DNA of 64,000 nt from Ottowia beijingensis. GTDB taxonomy: Bacteria; Pseudomonadota; Gammaproteobacteria; Burkholderiales; Burkholderiaceae_C. Position numbers and translations under genes: made by a program. Position 1 is the stretch's first letter, and each line of letters starts with the position of its first letter. Below are positions 40,532-51,880 of the stretch, one piece after another. The notes below the pieces were generated by a model, which saw only the letters and a list, made by a program, of their open reading frames with translations, had not been told where the DNA came from and did no database searches. The stretch covers positions 1 to 64,000 of the forward strand of contig NZ_JACCKX010000004.1 of the NCBI RefSeq assembly GCF_013423955.1, written 5' to 3'.

Positions 40532-41422
40532 ATGCCCGCTTTCGACACCCTGCTCTCCGGCTACAGCTTCTTCGAGGGCCCGCGCTGGCACGACGGCCGG
40601 CTGTGGCTGTCGGACTTCTACACGCACCAGGTCATCGCCTGCGATCTGCAGGGCCGCGTCGAAAAAATCGCCGACGTGCCGGGCCAGCCCTCGGGCCTGG
40701 GCTGGCTGCCGGATGGGCGGCTGCTGATCGTCTCCATGCGCGACCGCCGCGTGCTGCGGCGCGAGGCCGATGGCCAGCTGGTGACGCACGCCGACCTGTC
40801 GAACATCGCCACCGGCCACTGCAACGACATGGCCGTGGATGCCCAGGGCCGCGCCTGGGTGGGCAACTTCGGCTTCGATCTGATGGGCGGCGGCGGGGTG
40901 CAGACGGCCAGCCTGGCGCGCGTCGACCCCGACGGCAGCGTGCACGAGGCGGCGCGCGACCTCTACTTTCCCAACGCCATCCTGCCCACGCCCGACGGCC
41001 GCACGCTGATCGTCAACGAAACGCTGGGCAACCGCCTGTCGGCCTTCGACATCGCCGCCGACGGCAGCCTGGGCCCGCGCCGCGACTGGGCGGTGTTCGG
41101 CCCGCTGGTGCAAAGCGACAAGCTGGACGACTACATCGCCGGCGGCAAGGTGGCCGCCGATGGCGGCGCGCTGGACGCCGAAGGCGCCGTGTGGGTGGCC
41201 GACGCCATCGGCAACCGCGCCCTGCGCGTGGCCGAGGGCGGGCGCGTGCTGCAGGAGGTGTCGACCGGCGCGCAGGGCACCTTTGCCTGCACGCTGGGCG
41301 GGCCGGACGGGCGCACGCTGTTCCTGTGCGTGGCGCCCGACTTCATGGAGCACCACCGCGCGGCCGCGCGCGAGGCGCAGATCTGGACCACGCGCGTGGA
41401 CGTGCCGGGCGCGGGGTTCTGA
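40532..41422 (+). CDS. SMP-30/gluconolactonase/LRE-like family lactonase
   Basis: 296 residues, unbroken. Six-bladed beta-propeller with metal-site residues in FFEGPRWHDGRLWLSD (Glu), YFPNAILPTPDG (Asn) and ADGGALDAEGAVWVAD (Asp). Family enzymes hydrolyse sugar or hydroxy-acid lactones; the substrate is unknown. The start was chosen at MPAFDTLLSGYSF behind GAGGAGACACC rather than a start 12 codons upstream. Confidence 0.88.
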   Translation: MPAFDTLLSGYSFFEGPRWHDGRLWLSDFYTHQVIACDLQGRVEKIADVPGQPSGLGWLPDGRLLIVSMRDRRVLRREADGQLVTHADLSNIATGHCNDMAVDAQGRAWVGNFGFDLMGGGGVQTASLARVDPDGSVHEAARDLYFPNAILPTPDGRTLIVNETLGNRLSAFDIAADGSLGPRRDWAVFGPLVQSDKLDDYIAGGKVAADGGALDAEGAVWVADAIGNRALRVAEGGRVLQEVSTGAQGTFACTLGGPDGRTLFLCVAPDFMEHHRAAAREAQIWTTRVDVPGAGF

Positions 41423-41665
41423 CGCGCGGCGACGCCGGCCCGCCGGCCCGCCGGCCTTGGGCGCGGCGCGATGCTGAGGAGGTTCCCGCAAGGGGGGACT
41501 TCCCAGATTTTGCATGGTTGATAAAGGCTTTTGCGCCCAGATAACGGGCGCAAGCAGCTACGTTATTGATACTTCAACATGGCGCCAAATGGCTATCGCT
41601 TGTTTCCGCCCTCCAGCGGTGTGGTGGGAAAGCCATGCCCTTGAAGATGTGCCGATCTTCTGCGT
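41423..41665. other. Intergenic region with degenerate palindromic repeat
   Basis: 243 bp between convergent genes. GCGCCCAGATAACGGGCGCA at about 41533-41552, followed by AGCAGCTACGTTATTGATAC, looks like a diverged member of the dispersed repeat family and may terminate both genes. Nothing else is recognised. Confidence 0.45.
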
Positions 41666-42528
41666 TCAAAGGTTTTCAAACGACCGCGCCATGCCGATGT
41701 GTGCAATGCCCACCTCGTCGTACGGCGCGCCCTCGGGCACATAACCCAGCCGCTGGTAGAAGCCTTCGGCACTGCGCTGCGCGCTGAGCACGATGCGGCG
41801 GTCGCCGCGCTCGAAGGCGGCCTGCTGCAGCGCCTGGATCAGCTGCCGCCCCACCCCGCTGCCGCGCAGCGCGCGTCCACCGCCATGCGGCCGATGCGGC
41901 CCTCGCCCGGCGCTTGCTGCAGCAGGCGCCCGGTGGCCACGGGCATGCCCAGCAGGTTGGTGACGACGGCGTGCACGGCCGTGGCATCGGCCTCGTCCCA
42001 CTCGTCCGCGCGGGCGATGCCCTGCTCCTCGATGAACACCGCCGTGCGCAGAGCCCGCGCCGCGTCGCCCAGCGCGGCCCAGTCGCCGGTCTGCACATGG
42101 GTCACGGGCTGGCCGGCTTCGTAGGCCTCGATCAGCGCGCAGCGGCGCCGGCACCGGCCGCGAGGTCTGCGTGGCCGGGTCGGCGAACACGTAGACCAGC
42201 TCGCCTGCCGTCAGCAATCGATCGCCACGGAAGATGCCGCCCACGAAGGTCATCGACGAGGCGCCGATGCGGTCGCAGCGCAAGCCGATGTCGAGCCGGT
42301 CGTCCATCTCGGCCGAGGCGTTGAACTCCACCGCCGTCTTGCGCAGAAAGATGTCGCCGCCCAGCCGCTGCATGGCCGCGGCATAAGGCATGGCCAGCGC
42401 GCGCCAGTAGTCGCTGATGGCGCAGTCGAAATAGGCCAGGTAGTGCGGGTTGAAGACGATTTTTGCATGTCCACCTCGGCCCAGCGCACGCGCAGGCGGT
42501 GGTGGTGACGGAAGTCGGTGGGTTTCAT
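41666..42528 (-). CDS. Fusion: hotdog-fold acyl-CoA thioesterase plus GNAT acetyltransferase
   Basis: N-terminal half: 4-hydroxybenzoyl-CoA-thioesterase/YbgC type (HHHRLRVRWAEVDMQ, then FNPHYLAYFDCAISDYWRAL, FLRKTAVEFNASAEMDDRLD). C-terminal half: GNAT acetyltransferase (ALRTAVFIEEQGIARADEWD, VGRQLIQALQQAAFERGDRR, FYQRLGYVPEGAPYDEVGI), like ElaA-type enzymes. About 287 residues after correcting frameshifts near 42465, 42150 and 41870. No stop is visible at the domain junction, so it looks like a true fusion. Substrates are unknown. Confidence 0.82.
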
Positions 42529-42547
42529 GGCGGTTTGCCTGTTCTCA

Positions 42548-42600
42548 GTCAAATCAGCGGCCAGCGCTTTGGCGGCGGGCGCTGGCAGCTATGGATCTTA
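42548..42600. repeat. Dispersed palindromic repeat, copy upstream of the thioesterase-GNAT gene
   Basis: GTCAAATCAGCGGCCAGCGC ... GGGCGCTGGCAGCTATGG. Good match to the family; followed directly by the REP-like hairpin. Confidence 0.78.
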
Positions 42601-42605
42601 AAGTT

Positions 42606-42682
42606 CTGTGGGAGCGGGCTTGCCCGCGATAGGGCCTCGGCCTTACGGCAGCGCCCTATCGCGGGCAAGCCCGCTCCCACAG
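42606..42682. repeat. Large REP-like inverted repeat (30-bp arms)
   Basis: CTGTGGGAGCGGGCTTGCCC at 42606 onward and its complement ending GGGCAAGCCCGCTCCCACAG at 42682. The perfect 30-bp arms (42606-42635, 42653-42682) have a 17-bp loop. The text is that of Pseudomonas REP/BIME elements. It lies 6 bp past the esterase stop and could stop transcription or protect mRNA. Confidence 0.85.
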
Positions 42683-42688
42683 CCCGGA

Positions 42689-43656
42689 TCATGGTGCTGG
42701 CAGTCCAAAGGCCTGCCGCAGCGCCGCCGCCGCATCCTGGTGCAGCTGCCGCGCCTCGGCAATGGCGCGGCCCATGGTGATGAAGCCGTGCACCACGCCG
42801 CGGTAGATCTCCAGATCGACCGGCACGCCGGCGGCGCGCAGCTTGTCGGCGTAGGCCACGCCCTCGTCCACCAGCGGGTCGCATTCGGCCAGGCCCACCC
42901 AGGCGGGGCCACGCTATCGACGTCGGCGCTTTTCAGCGGCGCAAAGCGCCAGTCGCTGCGGTCCACGCTGTCGATGTAGTGGTGGAAGAACCAGTCGATC
43001 AGCGCCTTGTCGAGCACCGGACCGTGCGCGAACAGCGCGTGCGAGTCGGTGTCCTGGTGGTCGGTGGTGCCGGGGTAGATGAGCAGTTGCAGCGCCAGCT
43101 TCAGCCCCGCGTCGCGCGCGTGCACGGCGCTGACGGCCGCCAGCGTGCCGCCGGCCGAATCGCCGCCGACGGCGATGCGCGTGGTATCGAGGCCCAGGGC
43201 GCGACCGCCCTCGCCCGCCAGCCAGTGCAGCGCATCCCAGGCGTCGTGCACCGCGGTGGGAAAGCGCCATTCGGGCGCCAGGCGGTAGTCGAGCGACAGC
43301 ACGGCGGCGCCGCTGGTTGCGCTGAGCACGCGGCAAAAGGTGTCGTGCGATTCTATGCTGCCGATGGTGAAGCCGCCGCCGTGGGTGTACAGCAGCACGG
43401 GGAGGCCGGTGTCAGTACTGGGCGCGACCAGGCGCGCGGGCAAGGCGTGGCCGTCGCGCGCCGGGATGCGCACCTCCTCCACGCGCGCCAGTTCGGGCTT
43501 GGGCACGTCGAGCACGCCGATGGACTTGGCGTAGGCGGCCTTGGCCTGCTGCGCCGTCAGCGTGTGCATGGGCGGGTAAGGCGCCTGCGCCATGCGCTCG
43601 ACCAGCAGGCGCATGGCGGGGGTCAGGCGGGCGTGGATGTCGGGCGAGTGATTCAT
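42689..43656 (-). CDS. Hormone-sensitive-lipase-family esterase
   Basis: About 322 residues, alpha/beta hydrolase. Oxyanion motif HGGGFTIGS, nucleophile [10 protein letters not shown], acid in the [12 protein letters not shown] region, and His in [12 protein letters not shown]. These define bacterial HSL (family IV) carboxylesterases. A frameshift near 42905 separates the last 70 codons, which carry the catalytic Asp and His. Likely cytoplasmic; acts on short-chain esters in known relatives. Confidence 0.9.
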
Positions 43657-43716
43657 GATGAAATAAGCTGCCAGCGCCCTGCTGGCGGGAGCTGGCAGCT
43701 ATTGATAACGTAGTGA
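43657..43716. repeat. Dispersed palindromic repeat, esterase 5' side
   Basis: GAAATAAGCTGCCAGCGCCC ... GGGAGCTGGCAGCTATTGAT. It lies immediately upstream of the esterase ATG. Confidence 0.78.
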
Positions 43717-43746
43717 CGGAAAGGGTGCGCCGCACCGCTGCACGCC

Positions 43747-43779
43747 GCGGCGCGGCGCGGCGCGGCGCGGCGCGGCGCC
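43747..43779. repeat. GGCGC simple-sequence tract
   Basis: About six tandem GGCGC (GCGGC) pentamers ending right at the stop codon of the DUF3011 gene. Such tracts slip easily in replication and in sequencing. Confidence 0.85.
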
Positions 43780-43780
43780 G

Positions 43781-44790
43781 TCAGCGTGCCCCGAAGCGTC
43801 CGCGGCAGCCCCGGTCGACCCAGATCTCGCGGCCGTCGTAGCCCCAGCTGCGGCCTTCGCGGCAGCTGTCTTGCGAGAGCTGGTCGATCAGCGCCGGCCG
43901 GCCCCAGCGCGGGTCCCAGTTGCAGCGGTTCAGACGTTGCTCCACGCTTTCGCAGACCACGGTGCGGCCGTAGCCGGGGCTGCGTCCGCCCCAGTCGGCG
44001 GCAGCAAACTCGCCCCGGCAGCCACCGCGCACCCAGACGCCGCCGTCGCGGCTGCCCCAGGTCTGGCCTTCGACGCAGGCGGTTTCGGACAACTGGCGCA
44101 CCAGCATCTGGCGCCCGGGCGCCGGCGCGCGGCATTCCTGGTGGCGGCCTTGTTCGCTTTCGCAGCGGTAGGCATTGGCGGCGGTGCCGTAGTCCGGATT
44201 GACCCAACCCTGCGCGGGCCCGAAGTCGCCACGGCAGCCACCGCTGACCCACACCTGGCCGTTGAAATGGCTGCCCCAGGTCTGCCCCTCGATGCAGGGC
44301 GCGTCGGAGATCTGGCGCAGCAGGGTCAGGCGTGCCGCCACCGGCGCCTGGCAGTCGCGCCGCCGGCCCTGGTCGCTCTCGCAGCGCACGGTGTAGCGCG
44401 TGTCGCCATAGCCACCCACGCCGGCCTGGCCGCCGTAGGTGTCGGCAAAGCGGGCGCGGCAGCCATTCATCACCCAGACGGAGCCGACGCCGCGCGTGCC
44501 CCAGGTCTGGCCTTCGATGCAGGCCGCGGACGAGAGGGTTTCCGCAATCACCGGCCGGCCGCGGAAGGGCGTGCCGCACTCCTGAAAGCCGCCGTCACGG
44601 CTTTCGCAGGTGATGCCGGGGCCGCCGTAGGGTCGTACCCCGGACTGCCATAGGTCGGGTTGCCGAAGGGCACGGTGCCCCAGGGCTGGCCCAGCGGCTG
44701 GCCGATGGGCTGGTCGTACTGCGCCTGCGCCAGCGGCGAGAACGCAACGGCGGCCAGTGCCAGGGCCGCGAGGGACGGAATGCGGGTCAT
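43781..44790 (-). CDS. Secreted DUF3011-repeat protein
   Basis: About 336 residues. A signal peptide (LAALALAAVAFSPLAQAQ) precedes a Pro/Gly-rich stretch and five Cys-rich DUF3011 repeats of about 55 residues, each with C(I/V/R)EGQTWG or CREGRSWG and VWV.GGCRG.F. The conserved cysteines suggest disulfide-stabilised periplasmic or surface domains. Function is unknown; the family occurs in secreted proteins of environmental proteobacteria. A frameshift near 44638 lies in the linker. Confidence 0.85.
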
Positions 44791-44911
44791 GCGAACGATC
44801 TCCTGTGGGTGGCGCCCGAAGGGGCAATCCACTGCTCAGCGCGGTGGCCGGCCGGGCGGTTGTCGCGCCAGCTTCAGGGCGCACCACGGCGGCGCACCGT
44901 GCCCGGCACAG

Positions 44912-44973
44912 GTTTCAAGCCAAATCGGCCTGCAGCGCTGATGCAGCAAGCGCTGGCAGCTATCATTGGTATA
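44912..44973. repeat. Dispersed palindromic repeat between DUF3011 and hydratase-like genes
   Basis: GTTTCAAGCCAAATCGGCCT ... AAGCGCTGGCAGCTATCATT. Well-preserved member of the family. Confidence 0.8.
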
Positions 44974-44995
44974 GCTCCAGCGCATGCCTGGGCGA

Positions 44996-45900
44996 TCAGC
45001 GGAAGCTCACCGTCACCGGCTGCAGGCCGGTCACGCCGTCGTAATGCGCGGTCACCTTCTGGCCGGCCTTGGGCGGCAGCAGGGCCGAGAACGAACCCAG
45101 GCTGACCACCTGCCCCGGCCGCAGCGACAGGCCTTCGGCCTTCAGCGCCTGCGCCAGCCACACCACCGCGTTCAGTGGGTGGCCCAGAACGTCGCTGCCC
45201 TTGCCGCCGCCCAGCGGCGCATCGGCGGCATCGACCAGGTGCACGTTCATGTCGCGCAGCTCGTTCAGCACGCGGGCCTGGCCCACGGCGTCCTGCGGCA
45301 CCATCAGCGGCGCGCCGCGCACGCCCAGGCGCGCACCCACGTTCAGCGCGCTCAACGCGGCGCCGTTGACCTTGGCGGGGTCTCCACCACCAGGTCGGGC
45401 AGTTCGATGAAGGGAATGATCTGGTCCACCTGCGCCAGCACCTCGGCCGGGGTCTTGGCGTTGTTGATGGCGGCGCTCTTCACGCGCACCAACAGGTCGG
45501 CCTCGTACAGCGGGCGGGCGCCGAAGGCGGCGTCCACGGTGGCGCCGCTGTTCAGCAGCATGTTGGTGTACAGCGCGCCCCACACCGGCTCGGTGGTGTT
45601 GAAGCGCTTTTGCACTGCCGGGTTGGTCAGGCCCGCCTTGTAGCCCGCCAGGCGGCCGGCCTGGCCAGCCAGGCGCTGCTGCAGCTTGCTGCGGGTGCAG
45701 TTGGCGTCGACCATGGTCAGGTTCTCCGGCAGGTTGGCGGCCGGGCGGCGGGCGTTGTAGTCGCCCAGCAGGCGGTTGACGGCGACGTCGTCCAGGCAGC
45801 CGGGCGTGTTGGCCACCACCGGGGCCGAGGTGCTGGCGCAGCCGGCCAGCACCGACACGGCGGCCCCCAGGGCCAGGGCTTGTAGTGTGCGGGACTTCAT
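44996..45900 (-). CDS. Lipoprotein with 2-keto-4-pentenoate hydratase-like (FAH C-terminal) fold
   Basis: About 300 residues. The N-terminal lipobox LALGAAVSVLAGC, with Ala/Ser after the Cys, predicts an outer-membrane lipoprotein. The rest resembles MhpD/HpaH-type hydratases: YKAGLTNPAVQKRFNTTEPV, GARPLYEADLLVRVKS, HPLNAVVWLAQALKAEGLSL, GSFSALLPPKAGQKVTAHYD. A frameshift near 45375 splits it. Such hydratases are normally cytoplasmic, so export is notable; whether the metal site is intact cannot be decided. It is divergent from the iron alcohol dehydrogenase. Confidence 0.82.
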
Positions 45901-45965
45901 GTAGCGATCTCCTGTGGGTTTGACTGAATAATGAAACCTGAACATCGTACTTTGGAAATCCACCC

Positions 45966-47099
45966 ATGGCCCTCATCCAATACCTCACCCAGATCGAGTT
46001 CGACTACGGCGCCGTGCAGCAACTGCCGGCGCAGTGCCAGCGCGTGGGCATCACGCGGCCGCTGATCGTGACCGACGCGGGCGTGCGTGCCGCCGGCGTG
46101 CTGCAGCCGGTGATCGACGCCCTGCAGGGCCTGCCGCATGCCGTGTTCGACGGCGGCCGCCCAACCCCACCGAGGCCGCCGTGCGCGCCGCCACCGAGAT
46201 CTACCAGCGCGAGCGTTGCGACGGCCTGATCGCCGTGGGCGGCGGCAGCGCCATCGACTGCGCCAAGGGCGTGGCCATTGCCGCCACGCACCCCGGCCCG
46301 CTGAAGACCTACGCCACCATCGAAGGCGGCAGCCCCAAGATCACCGAGGCGGCCGCGCCGCTGATCGCCGTGCCCACCACCGCCGGCACCGGGAGCGAGG
46401 TGGCGCGCGGCGCCATCGTCATCGTCGACGATGGTCGCAAGCTGGGTTTTCACAGCTGGGCCTGATGCCCCGGGCCGCCATCTGCGACCCGGCGCTCACC
46501 TGGGCCTGCCGCCCATGCTGACCGCCGCCACCGGCATGGACGCCATCGCGCACTGCATGGAGGTGTTCATGGCCCCCGCCTTCAACCCGGTGGCCGACGG
46601 CATTGCGCTGGAGGGCCTGCGCCGCGGCTGGGCCCACATCGAGCGCGCGACGAAGGACGGCAGCGACCGCGAAGCGCGCCTGAACATGATGGCCGCCAGC
46701 ATGCACGGCGCGCTGGGCTTTCAGAAAGGCCTGGGCGCGGTGCATTCGCTGAGCCACAGCCTGGGCGGCGCCAACCCACGCCTGCACCACGGCACGCTGA
46801 ATGCGGTGTTCCTGCCCGCCGTGATCCGCTTCAACGCTGGGGCCGAAAGCATCCAGAAGGAAGACCGCCTGGCGCGCATGGCCCAGGCCATGGGCCTGCC
46901 CGCCGGCAGCGACGTGGCCGACGCCGTGCACGACATGACCGCGCGCCTGGGCCTGTCCACCGGCCTGGCCGCCATGGGCGTGACCGAAGACCTGTGGGCT
47001 GGCGTGATCGAGCACGCCCAGCTTGACCACTGCCACAAGACCAACCCGCGCATCGCCAGCGCCGACGACTACCGGCAGATGCTGGCCGAGTCGATGTAA
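45966..47099 (+). CDS. Iron-containing alcohol dehydrogenase
   Basis: About 378 residues of the type III (Fe-ADH/maleylacetate reductase-like) family. NAD motif GGGSAIDCAKGVA, TTAGTGSE, and metal ligands in CDPALTW (Asp), DAIAHCMEVF, VHSLSHSLGG and RLHHGTLNAV (three His). Frameshifts near 46160, 46450 and 46500. Substrates in the family range from short alcohols to hydroxybutyrate; the context gives no clear clue. It ends inside inverted repeat copy B. Confidence 0.9.
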
Positions 47100-47229
47100 T
47101 TCCAATTCCAGATCAAAGCTGCCCTATCTCGTCATTCCGGCGCAAAGCCTGCCCCGTACCGCGCTACGGGGCCGGAATCCAGACAGCGTGTGCGGAGAAA
47201 CATGGATCCCGGCCTACGCCGGGATGACG
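47096..47229 (-). repeat. 135-bp repeat with REP-like hairpins, copy B
   Basis: Inverse complement of 40292-40426: begins TAATTCCAATTCCAGATCAA and ends GGCCTACGCCGGGATGAC. The hairpin at its right end sits between two convergent genes. With copy A it encloses 40.4-47.1 kb. Confidence 0.88.
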
Positions 47230-47263
47230 TTATAAGCCGCCGCGGCGCGGCGCCGCGTGGCGC

Positions 47264-47705
47264 TCAGAGCGGCTGCACCTGCGCCGGATCGGGCCGCGCC
47301 GGCCAGGCCTCGAACTCGTCCGCCAGTTGCCGCGCCGCCTGCACGGCACTGCTCCAGGCCTGCACGCGCTCGGGGTGGTGTGGCGCGGTGGCGCCACTTG
47401 ATCTCGCCCAGCCAGCTGGGCACCACCGCCTGCTGGAAGTGCGGGTACAGCACCAGCGCGCCGGTGGTGGCAAATTCAGCATCAAATCGGCCTTCAGCGC
47501 TTGCTGGGCGGGCGCTGACAGCTATCGAAGATGAAGCGACATAGGCCAGGTGCAGGTGGTAGTCGGTGATGCCGCCGTCCCAGTAGGCGCCGCGTGGCGC
47601 CCCGGAATGTCGTGCACCACCTTCAGCACGAAGGGGATCGAGCCGCTGGCCTGCAGCGCGTGTGGCGGTACGCGGCCGGGCCGGCGTACAGCCGCAGCGC
47701 CCGCA
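47264..47705 (-). pseudogene. Patatin-like phospholipase fragment (C-terminal part)
   Basis: After frame correction the minus strand reads LKVVHDI, YWDGGITDYHLHLAY, LVLYPHFQQAVVPSWLGEIK and AWPARPDPAQVQPL. The DG-G-(I/V)-D motif resembles the aspartate motif of patatin-type phospholipases; no GxSxG part is present, since the DsrE gene begins directly upstream. It has at least three frame breaks. A dispersed repeat (47479-47540) is translated within it. Family assignment is moderate; it may be an N-terminally deleted relic. Confidence 0.5.
47479..47540. repeat. Dispersed palindromic repeat within the patatin-like fragment
   Basis: CATCAAATCGGCCTTCAGCG ... GGGCGCTGACAGCTATCGAA. Clear family member; it encodes a short Ala/Ser-rich insert if the frame is corrected. 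Confidence 0.75.
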
Positions 47706-47714
47706 AGCGCGGCG

Positions 47715-48070
47715 TCAGAAGGTGATGACCTTGTCGGCCGCCATGGTGGCGTCGGCCAGTTCGGCCAGCGTGCCGACGGTGACGCCGCCGATCAGCTGCA
47801 GCGAAAGCAGGCCGCGGTTGCCGGCGCAAGTCTTGCACACCTTCACCGGCACCTGCTGGGCCACCAGCTGCTCCACCATCTGCTGCAGGGTGTTGCCCGA
47901 GGCGTCCTGCTGGTTAGGCAGGCCGAGCACGGTGGCGTCGGACATCAGGAACACGTCGAGCTGCGGCTTCTCGCCCTCGCGCCCCATCAGCGCCAGGGCC
48001 AGGCGCAGGGCGGACAGGCAACGCTCGCTGCCATAGGGCGCGGCATGGATGATGAGCAGGATTTTTGCAT
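47715..48070 (-). CDS. DsrE-family small sulfur-relay-like protein
   Basis: About 118 residues: ILLIIHAAPYGSERCLSALR, LDVFLMSDATVLGLPNQQDA, VKVCKTCAGNRGL. The Cys-containing loop matches DsrE/YchN-type proteins. One A is missing in the run near 48062, so the ATG at 48070 is out of frame with the body. Function is probably persulfide handling or unknown. It is followed by the patatin-like fragment on the same strand. Confidence 0.78.
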
Positions 48071-48105
48071 GGTCTTTCAGGGTGGGATATCAGGACCGAC
48101 TGATG

Positions 48106-48795
48106 TTAGCGCGCGCCGGTGTCGGCCCACACTGCTTGCCGCGCCATCACGGCCTCAAAATCGGGCCGCGCGAGCAAGGCGCCCAGCCACTGCGACAGCG
48201 CGGGCGCCGTCTGCTGTGCAAAGCGTGCCGCGTCGTGGCGGGCGAACTGGCGCACGAAGGGCGCGATGGCGAAGTCGGCCAGCGCGGGGCGGGTACCGAA
48301 CAGGTAACGCGGTGCCGCACCACCCTCCAGCCGCACCGCCAGCAGCGACAGAAAGCCCTGGGCAACATCGAAATGCTGCGCCGCAAAGGCGCGCGCCAAC
48401 GGATCGCTGTCACCCGCGTCAGGCGCCCCGCCACTCGGCGCGGTAGCGCGCGGGTACTTGTAGCGGTCGAGGTGCGGCTTGAAGTCGCGCTCGCAGGCCT
48501 CGATCAGGGCCAGCATCTCGGCCAGCGTGCCCTGCGCGGGCGTCAGCCAGCCCTCGGGATCGTGCTGCGCCAGCGCCCAGCGCATCACGTCCAAGCTTTC
48601 GTCGATGACCTGGCCACCCGGCAGCACCAGCACGGGCACCGTGCCCTTGGGCGACGCGACCAGCATGGCGGCGGGCTTGGCGCGCAGCGTGATCTCGCGC
48701 AGTTCCACGTCGAGCGCCGACACCTGCACCGCCCAGCGGGCGCGCATGGCGTAGGGGCAGCGGCGAAAGGTGTAGAGCACGGGGCGTGGCGTCAT
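48106..48795 (-). CDS. Glutathione S-transferase-like protein
   Basis: 229 residues, unbroken. N-terminal thioredoxin-fold domain (VLYTFRRCPYAMRARWAVQV, with a CPYA redox-like motif and cis-Pro in KGTVPVLVLPGGQVIDESLD) and a helical C-terminal domain (GTRPALADFAIAPFVRQFAR). It could be a glutathionyl transferase or a glutaredoxin-like GST; the substrate is unknown. Confidence 0.87.
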   Translation of the reverse strand: MTPRPVLYTFRRCPYAMRARWAVQVSALDVELREITLRAKPAAMLVASPKGTVPVLVLPGGQVIDESLDVMRWALAQHDPEGWLTPAQGTLAEMLALIEACERDFKPHLDRYKYPRATAPSGGAPDAGDSDPLARAFAAQHFDVAQGFLSLLAVRLEGGAAPRYLFGTRPALADFAIAPFVRQFARHDAARFAQQTAPALSQWLGALLARPDFEAVMARQAVWADTGAR

Positions 48796-48979
48796 GCGGG
48801 CATTCTGGCAAAGCGCGCGACACAGCTGGTCACAACACGCCCCCACCGGCGGGGCGGGAACTCTGGCCTTCGTGCGGCCTCGCACCTATAGTGGGGACGT
48901 GGCGCACCATGCCCCACCACGCGGGGCGGAACAGGTTCCGACTACCGCCCTTTCTGCCGATGTATGGAGAAGACAAACC

Positions 48980-49186
48980 ATGCACCAGCTCTTGACCCAA
49001 TTCACCGTCCGCTGGTTGTCGCTGATGACCGGCGCGGCCCATGCCACCACGGCGCTTCGCGCGATGACGCGCCACGCACCCGAGAGCGACCCCGACGATG
49101 AAGTGCCGCGCGAACTGCCCACGGTGCCTTTGCCGACCGTGGCTGTGCCCTCGGTACCTTTGGCCACCTGGCCCAAGCCGGCCTGA
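48980..49186 (+). CDS. Hypothetical 68-residue protein
   Basis: MHQLLTQFTVRWLSLMTGAA followed by a short Pro/Val-rich tail (PTVPLPTVAVPSVPL). It has a plausible ribosome binding site (TGGAGAAGACAAACC). It lacks a clear family; the N-terminus is amphipathic. It is divergent from the GST gene and convergent with tex. Coding status is uncertain. Confidence 0.45.
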   Translation: MHQLLTQFTVRWLSLMTGAAHATTALRAMTRHAPESDPDDEVPRELPTVPLPTVAVPSVPLATWPKPA

Positions 49187-49248
49187 TGACCACCGCGCAT
49201 TCGGCGCCCCACGGTGCCGGATGCTGGACCGAATCTGTTTTTCGCTCT

Positions 49249-49291
49249 CGTTTCAATAGCTGCTGGCGCTGACCAGACAAGCGATGCAGGC

Positions 49292-49300
<9 letters not shown>
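49249..49300. repeat. Dispersed palindromic repeat at the 3' end of tex
   Basis: GTTTCAATAGCTGCTGGCGC ... CGATGCAGGCCTATTTGCTC. It overlaps the tex stop codon and lies between convergent genes, so it probably acts as a terminator. Confidence 0.75.
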
Positions 49301-51785
<2,485 letters not shown>

Positions 51786-51880
51786 GCGTGCGTGCCGCGC
51801 GGCGGCATGCGCCGCCCGGCGAGTCGAGCGGGGAAGTTTGCCACAGCAGATGCCGCGCGCCGCAGGCGGCACGGGCAGGA

